Of a stretch of DNA of 64,000 nucleotides, positions 59,781 to 64,000 are shown one piece after another (position 1 is the first letter of the stretch; each line of letters opens with the position of its first letter). The translations under genes were made by a program, and so were the position numbers. The stretch comes from Welwitschia mirabilis (taxonomy: Eukaryota > Gnetophyta > Gnetopsida > Welwitschiales), in NCBI GenBank assembly GCA_051453625.1, contig JBOZIK010000001.1:282465693-282529692 (forward strand). Reading direction: 5' to 3'. The notes under the pieces were generated by a model. The model saw only the letters and a list, made by a program, of their open reading frames with translations, was not told where the DNA came from and did no database searches.

Positions 59781-60776
59781 NNNNNNNNNNNNNNNNNNNN
59801 NNNNNNNNNNNNNNNNNNNNNNNNNNNNNNNNNNNNNNNNNNNNNNNNNNNNNNNNNNNNNNNNNNNNNNNNNNNNNNNNNNNNNNNNNNNNNNNNNNNN
59901 NNNNNNNNNNNNNNNNNNNNNNNNNNNNNNNNNNNNNNNNNNNNNNNNNNNNNNNNNNNNNNNNNNNNNNNNNNNNNNNNNNNNNNNNNNNNNNNNNNNN
60001 NNNNNNNNNNNNNNNNNNNNNNNNNNNNNNNNNNNNNNNNNNNNNNNNNNNNNNNNNNNNNNNNNNNNNNNNNNNNNNNNNNNNNNNNNNNNNNNNNNNN
60101 NNNNNNNNNNNNNNNNNNNNNNNNNNNNNNNNNNNNNNNNNNNNNNNNNNNNNNNNNNNNNNNNNNNNNNNNNNNNNNNNNNNNNNNNNNNNNNNNNNNN
60201 NNNNNNNNNNNNNNNNNNNNNNNNNNNNNNNNNNNNNNNNNNNNNNNNNNNNNNNNNNNNNNNNNNNNNNNNNNNNNNNNNNNNNNNNNNNNNNNNNNNN
60301 NNNNNNNNNNNNNNNNNNNNNNNNNNNNNNNNNNNNNNNNNNNNNNNNNNNNNNNNNNNNNNNNNNNNNNNNNNNNNNNNNNNNNNNNNNNNNNNNNNNN
60401 NNNNNNNNNNNNNNNNNNNNNNNNNNNNNNNNNNNNNNNNNNNNNNNNNNNNNNNNNNNNNNNNNNNNNNNNNNNNNNNNNNNNNNNNNNNNNNNNNNNN
60501 NNNNNNNNNNNNNNNNNNNNNNNNNNNNNNNNNNNNNNNNNNNNNNNNNNNNNNNNNNNNNNNNNNNNNNNNNNNNNNNNNNNNNNNNNNNNNNNNNNNN
60601 NNNNNNNNNNNNNNNNNNNNNNNNNNNNNNNNNNNNNNNNNNNNNNNNNNNNNNNNNNNNNNNNNNNNNNNNNNNNNNNNNNNNNNNNNNNNNNNNNNNN
60701 NNNNNNNNNNNNNNNNNNNNNNNNNNNNNNNNNNNNNNNNNNNNNNNNNNNNNNNNNNNNNNNNNNNNNNNNNNNN
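59781..60776. other. Assembly gap (996 N)
   Basis: Falls between protease and gag of gypsy-2, so the zinc knuckle and the protease active site are not visible. ORFs spanning it are artefacts of N. Confidence 0.97.
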
Positions 60777-61560
60777 AAAATTCGGATTTCTAATAAATGG
60801 ATTTCTCCTTGACTATATTTGTTCACTCTCTAATGATGCTCTTCTTCTTTCCAAGACGTTCCTATTTTTGGCCTATGAATCTTCATTGAGCCTATATTTT
60901 TCTAATGCTTTAGTAAGAGTTTTTGACTAAAAAATCTTAACTTAGTTTTGAATTATAGGGTGGAGTATAGCTGTTAATCTTTTTACCTTGATGGCTTTAC
61001 TTATAGCTATCTATGAGACATATTTCAATACCTTCATAAAATTATTTTTATATTGAACCATTATCATGAATTCTTTATTAAGGCTATAAAATTATTATGC
61101 CTTGGTGTTTTATAATATTATGATATATACCTATAAAATATGGCTTTAAATGCTTTCTAGTATAAATGTTCTAAATTTTTAAGTCATGCTTTCTATGCTT
61201 CCCATCACAATGCTGCATTCTTTTTTAGTTGGTATGTATCCAACACAATATTTTGTTCTATAGTAATAAATATGGATTATTCTAGCTCATTATTATTAAT
61301 ACTAACCATTCCTCTACCTTTGTTGCATTATTTAATCTTTGAAATACTAGAGGATCAATTCATCCAAATGTTATTACTAGTTTCTAGGATGATTCTACTT
61401 TATTTGTTCCATTTCTTATCTCTTGCAATGCATCCACCAAATTATTTATAGGAGAGGATTATGATATAATATTTGATAAAGAAATTATTTCTTGCTTGAA
61501 GGTCATTTATTAATTCCTAAAAGCTTAATTATACTAATAAATACAAAACTACTCAAACCA
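60777..61560 (-). pseudogene. Gypsy-2 gag remnant and leader
   Basis: Minus-strand capsid pieces: MVQYKNNFMKVLKYVS (about 61010-61065; the V-x-x-Y-x-x-x-F-x-x-L-x-x-Y helix), IKVKRLTAILHPIIQN (about 60940-60990) and LTKALEKYRLNEDS (about 60880-60920), which is the usual order of retrotrans-gag blocks. 61.1-61.56 kb is untranslated or too decayed to read. Confidence 0.7.
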
Positions 61561-61563
61561 TTT

Positions 61564-61575
61564 GCTTTGATACCA
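61564..61575 (-). promoter_or_regulatory. Gypsy-2 primer-binding site, initiator-Met type
   Basis: The minus strand reads TGGTATCAAAGC, a few bases after the LTR end, one transition from TGGTATCAGAGC. Confidence 0.85.
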
Positions 61576-61579
61576 AAAT

Positions 61580-64000
61580 TGTCATAATTCACCTTTAAGC
61601 ATGGTAAATAACAATGTGTTAAGCTGTTAAAATATAAAACCCATAGATACCATAATTAACTACCCAAAAACCAAAAAAATAATAGCTACCATGATTAGGC
61701 TTGCTCTCAACTTAGGCTAATAAAAATCAAGATTAGCCTAAAAGATGAAGGTTAAATGGTTTAAAATAAGCATTGTAAGGAATAAAATAATAACCTACAA
61801 TAAATAGGCCATAAATTTAGTTTCTACACTGGGAGAATTAAAGTAATAAGATTATAATTTAAACAAGCTATTAAATGATTAAACAGAAAATCATGAGATT
61901 CCTACATAATTAAGGAACAACCAATAAAGATGGATAATCATAGCAGTAGAATCACATAATATGGATCAGTATGATAACTTACTAATTAAAATAGTACGCA
62001 ATAGCATATTAGGGGTAAAATTTTATTCCAGTGTCAAATTTATGCCAAAACTTTATAGTGCCTTAAAATGGGATCAATAGGTTCAAACAAGACTTAAACA
62101 AGATGAATTTTCTCTAAAGTAGAGTAATCATTAAAAAAATTATTTTTTGTGGATGGCAAGAGTTAATGATGGGCTCAAAATTTGAGGGAAAAATATCAAG
62201 CCATGAGCTATAAGGAGAAATAAATAATTAAAATTGATGAAAAAAGATAAAAAATGTATATCTGCAAATGGTAAGAACTATATAGTAACTTAAACAAATG
62301 GGTCAAATGGGATCTATTGTGGACCATGGGTCATAAAAATTTATAGTTAATTATGATAATTATAAAATATAGGAAAATTAAGTAATATCCTACAAATCCA
62401 TCGACCACCATGCAAAGCTATGAAAAAGAATTTATTTTCTATTAATAATTAAAAAACTTATGATAAATTAGATATATTTTTATAAGACCATTATTGCGTG
62501 CCAACTTACATAGATTTGATAGGGTATTCTAAGTGGTTTTATAGGTAATAAACAGGTAAATGCTTGGTTTTTATGATAATGGAGTGCTAGAATGAAAAGG
62601 ATGAAAATATGCAATCTCCATGATAAATTACAAGCATTTTGAGCAAATATGAATAATCTGTATTTTTGATGATAACGTCCTATAAACAAAAAGGCTAATA
62701 CACTGATTGAAGATTTATTAAAGACCATTATCCACCTCATCATCCAAATGATAGGATGACTGACACTAGATGTTGACTAAGGTCTAACTGGTAGCCGATA
62801 TGGATTTGATCATGAGATGACATCATCTCCTTTATCGTCTGGGTGAACACTGATTATAATGCCTACCTGCGTCTTTCTGTCTATTCCATTTCATGTTTTG
62901 AGTCAATAAATAAATATTTTCCCCTTAACTCCTCCGTGTCTTCATTTGCATCCAACATTCTCATGACAAGAGATNNNNNNNNNNNNNNNNNNNNNNNNNN
63001 NNNNNNNNNNNNNNNNNNNNNNNNNNNNNNNNNNNNNNNNNNNNNNNNNNNNNNNNNNNNNNNNNNNNNNNNNNTTCATGTTTTGAGTCAATAAATAAAT
63101 ATTTTCCCCTTAACTCCTCCTTGTCTTCATTTGCATCCAACATTCTCATGACAAGAGATTGAAGGGTCGGAGAACCATCTTGTAGTTTTAGAGAGACATT
63201 TCCTTAAGTGTTTCCTCCATTAAAGTGTGGCTACTTTATAACACAGATGTGGTATGATTTCTAATATAAAATATTTCTTTTTGTGCTTCAACATATGAAT
63301 GATCTTCTCCCTTATAGATTATGTTGCTTGAGATTCGGTGACACTTTCTCTTATGATATAGGTTATGATGGTAACCTTTGTCAAGGTCGTGCTTGGATAA
63401 TTTAGATGCATTGTTATTTCCGTTTCCTAGATTAGCCTTGCACAAGTGTGTTTCATTTCATTTTCATGCATTGTAATTTATTTCTATAGATTAGATTATA
63501 GTATTTTTAATCTTGAAAGCAACTCTCTTATTTTCATATTTTGGCCTTTGATGGATTATGATATTTGGGTCACTCCTATCTATATTAGTGTGTTGTGTTT
63601 GTACATATTATTTAAAATTAAAAGGATACCATTCAGGACATAAATATTACATAAATACATATAGTAATAACCGCAAATGTCCATCCAAGGACAAATAAAA
63701 TACTTAGGTGATTTTAAAAATGTTAATAAGATGACTGAACGTGACGAAGCCATGAAACAAAATAACTTAAAAAAATTTATAATAAGCTCCATTGAGGTAA
63801 GAAGTAAAGGAACATTGTAAAGAACTCTAACTTGGGTCTTTGCTAAGATTTAACAGCTTTAATAACTAGATATTACCTAATCATCTTTCAAACTTGACTT
63901 GTGTATTACTTTGTAAAGTTTTATGATTAGTTTTATACTTAGGCATTTACAGGTGGTACGATTGGATTCACCCAATCTTGAAAAATTCCCATGTCTATGG
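61580..64000 (-). repeat. Gypsy-2 5' LTR, partial and interrupted
   Basis: Starts TGTCATAATTC at 61580, opposite TATCATAGTCC at 42316, and follows the 3' LTR to about 62478 (GGGCTCAAAATTTG, ACCATGGG). The match stops there and resumes at about 63745 (AAAATAACTTAAAAAAATTT in both), continuing to the window end. Confidence 0.85.
62479..63744. mobile_element. 1.27-kb insertion in the gypsy-2 5' LTR
   Basis: This block has no counterpart in the 3' LTR, where about 44 bp lie between the same flanks. It is a little richer in GC and CpG than its surroundings (GCCGATATGG, CTGCGTCTTTC). A 100-N gap (62975-63074) duplicates 62889-62974. The open frames on both strands (62480-62743, 63236-63445, 63446-63643, 63580-63792) carry no motif I know. 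It may be a non-autonomous transposon; no clear terminal repeats were found. Confidence 0.6.

Larger units (their letters stand above)
42316..64000 (-). mobile_element. Ty3-gypsy chromovirus 2 (runs off the window)
   Basis: Minus-strand element: 3' LTR 42316-46668, chromodomain, integrase, RNase H, RT, then an inserted Athila-like element (49498-59293), the start of RT, protease, a 996-N gap, gag, PBS (61564-61575) and the 5' LTR from 61580 past the window end. Inserted DNA also interrupts the 5' LTR. All domains are broken. It sits in the Athila-like relic at 42315. Confidence 0.87.

Noticed and set aside
59716-60930. Open frame of 404 codons on the plus strand, and partners of 364 and 344 codons
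   Set aside because: Almost all of it is the 996-N gap; the few real codons at its ends are the wrong strand of gypsy-2 protease and gag.
63446-63792. Small membrane-like proteins on both strands
   Set aside because: Hydrophobic translations are expected from T-rich DNA; there is no partner motif or conserved start, and they sit in an unclassified insert.

Overview
The window reads as a plant nuclear genome segment made almost entirely of old, nested retrotransposons. Three things support a plant source. The primer-binding sites match plant retroelements (initiator-Met type TGGTATCAGAGC, and a decayed Asp type). The element lineages are typical of plants (SIRE/Maximus-like and other Ty1-copia, Tekay/Del and other chromoviruses, Athila-like Ty3-gypsy, an L1-like LINE). 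LTRs of 3 kb and more are also typical. The DNA is very AT-rich and CpG-poor, and most in-frame stops sit where CAG, CAA or CGA would be expected, so long-term C-to-T decay is the main force. I see no intact host gene, rRNA, tRNA or CRISPR array, and no species can be named.

Layout. 1-2700: unassigned AT-rich DNA. 2701-26786: a SIRE-like copia complex on the minus strand. Its left LTR (2701-3235 plus 16782-17795) is split by a whole Ty3-gypsy chromovirus, 3236-16781, on the plus strand. Inside the SIRE complex lie an env-position relic (17.8-20.3 kb), a pol remnant whose integrase, RT and most of RNase H are missing (20.84-21.56 kb), one gag (22.2-23.35 kb), a truncated LTR start at a gap, a second and diverged gag (23.55-25.15 kb) and a full LTR (25177-26786). 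26787-30900: unassigned. 30.9-33.23 kb plus about 40.36-40.66 kb: an L1-like LINE on the minus strand, split by a second, 7.1-kb copia element (33231-40355, minus) with a perfect GTTAC target duplication. That copia carries a GC-rich, CpG-containing stretch between integrase and RT. 40.66-42.31 kb: relic of an Athila-like element. 42316 to beyond 64000: a second chromovirus, minus strand, 3' LTR at left. Its RT is split by an Athila-like element, 49498-59293, and its 5' LTR at right is interrupted by about 1.27 kb of other DNA and runs off the window.

Nothing here forms a working pathway. The value is stratigraphic: three clear insertion-into-element events, two of them with junctions resolved to the base, and two families (SIRE-like and Athila-like) whose copies lack the pol core and so look non-autonomous. 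Many 100-base N gaps have the same sequence on both sides, ending exactly at the gap edge, so part of the apparent length is uncollapsed assembly duplication. Identity estimates in this annotation were made by eye.
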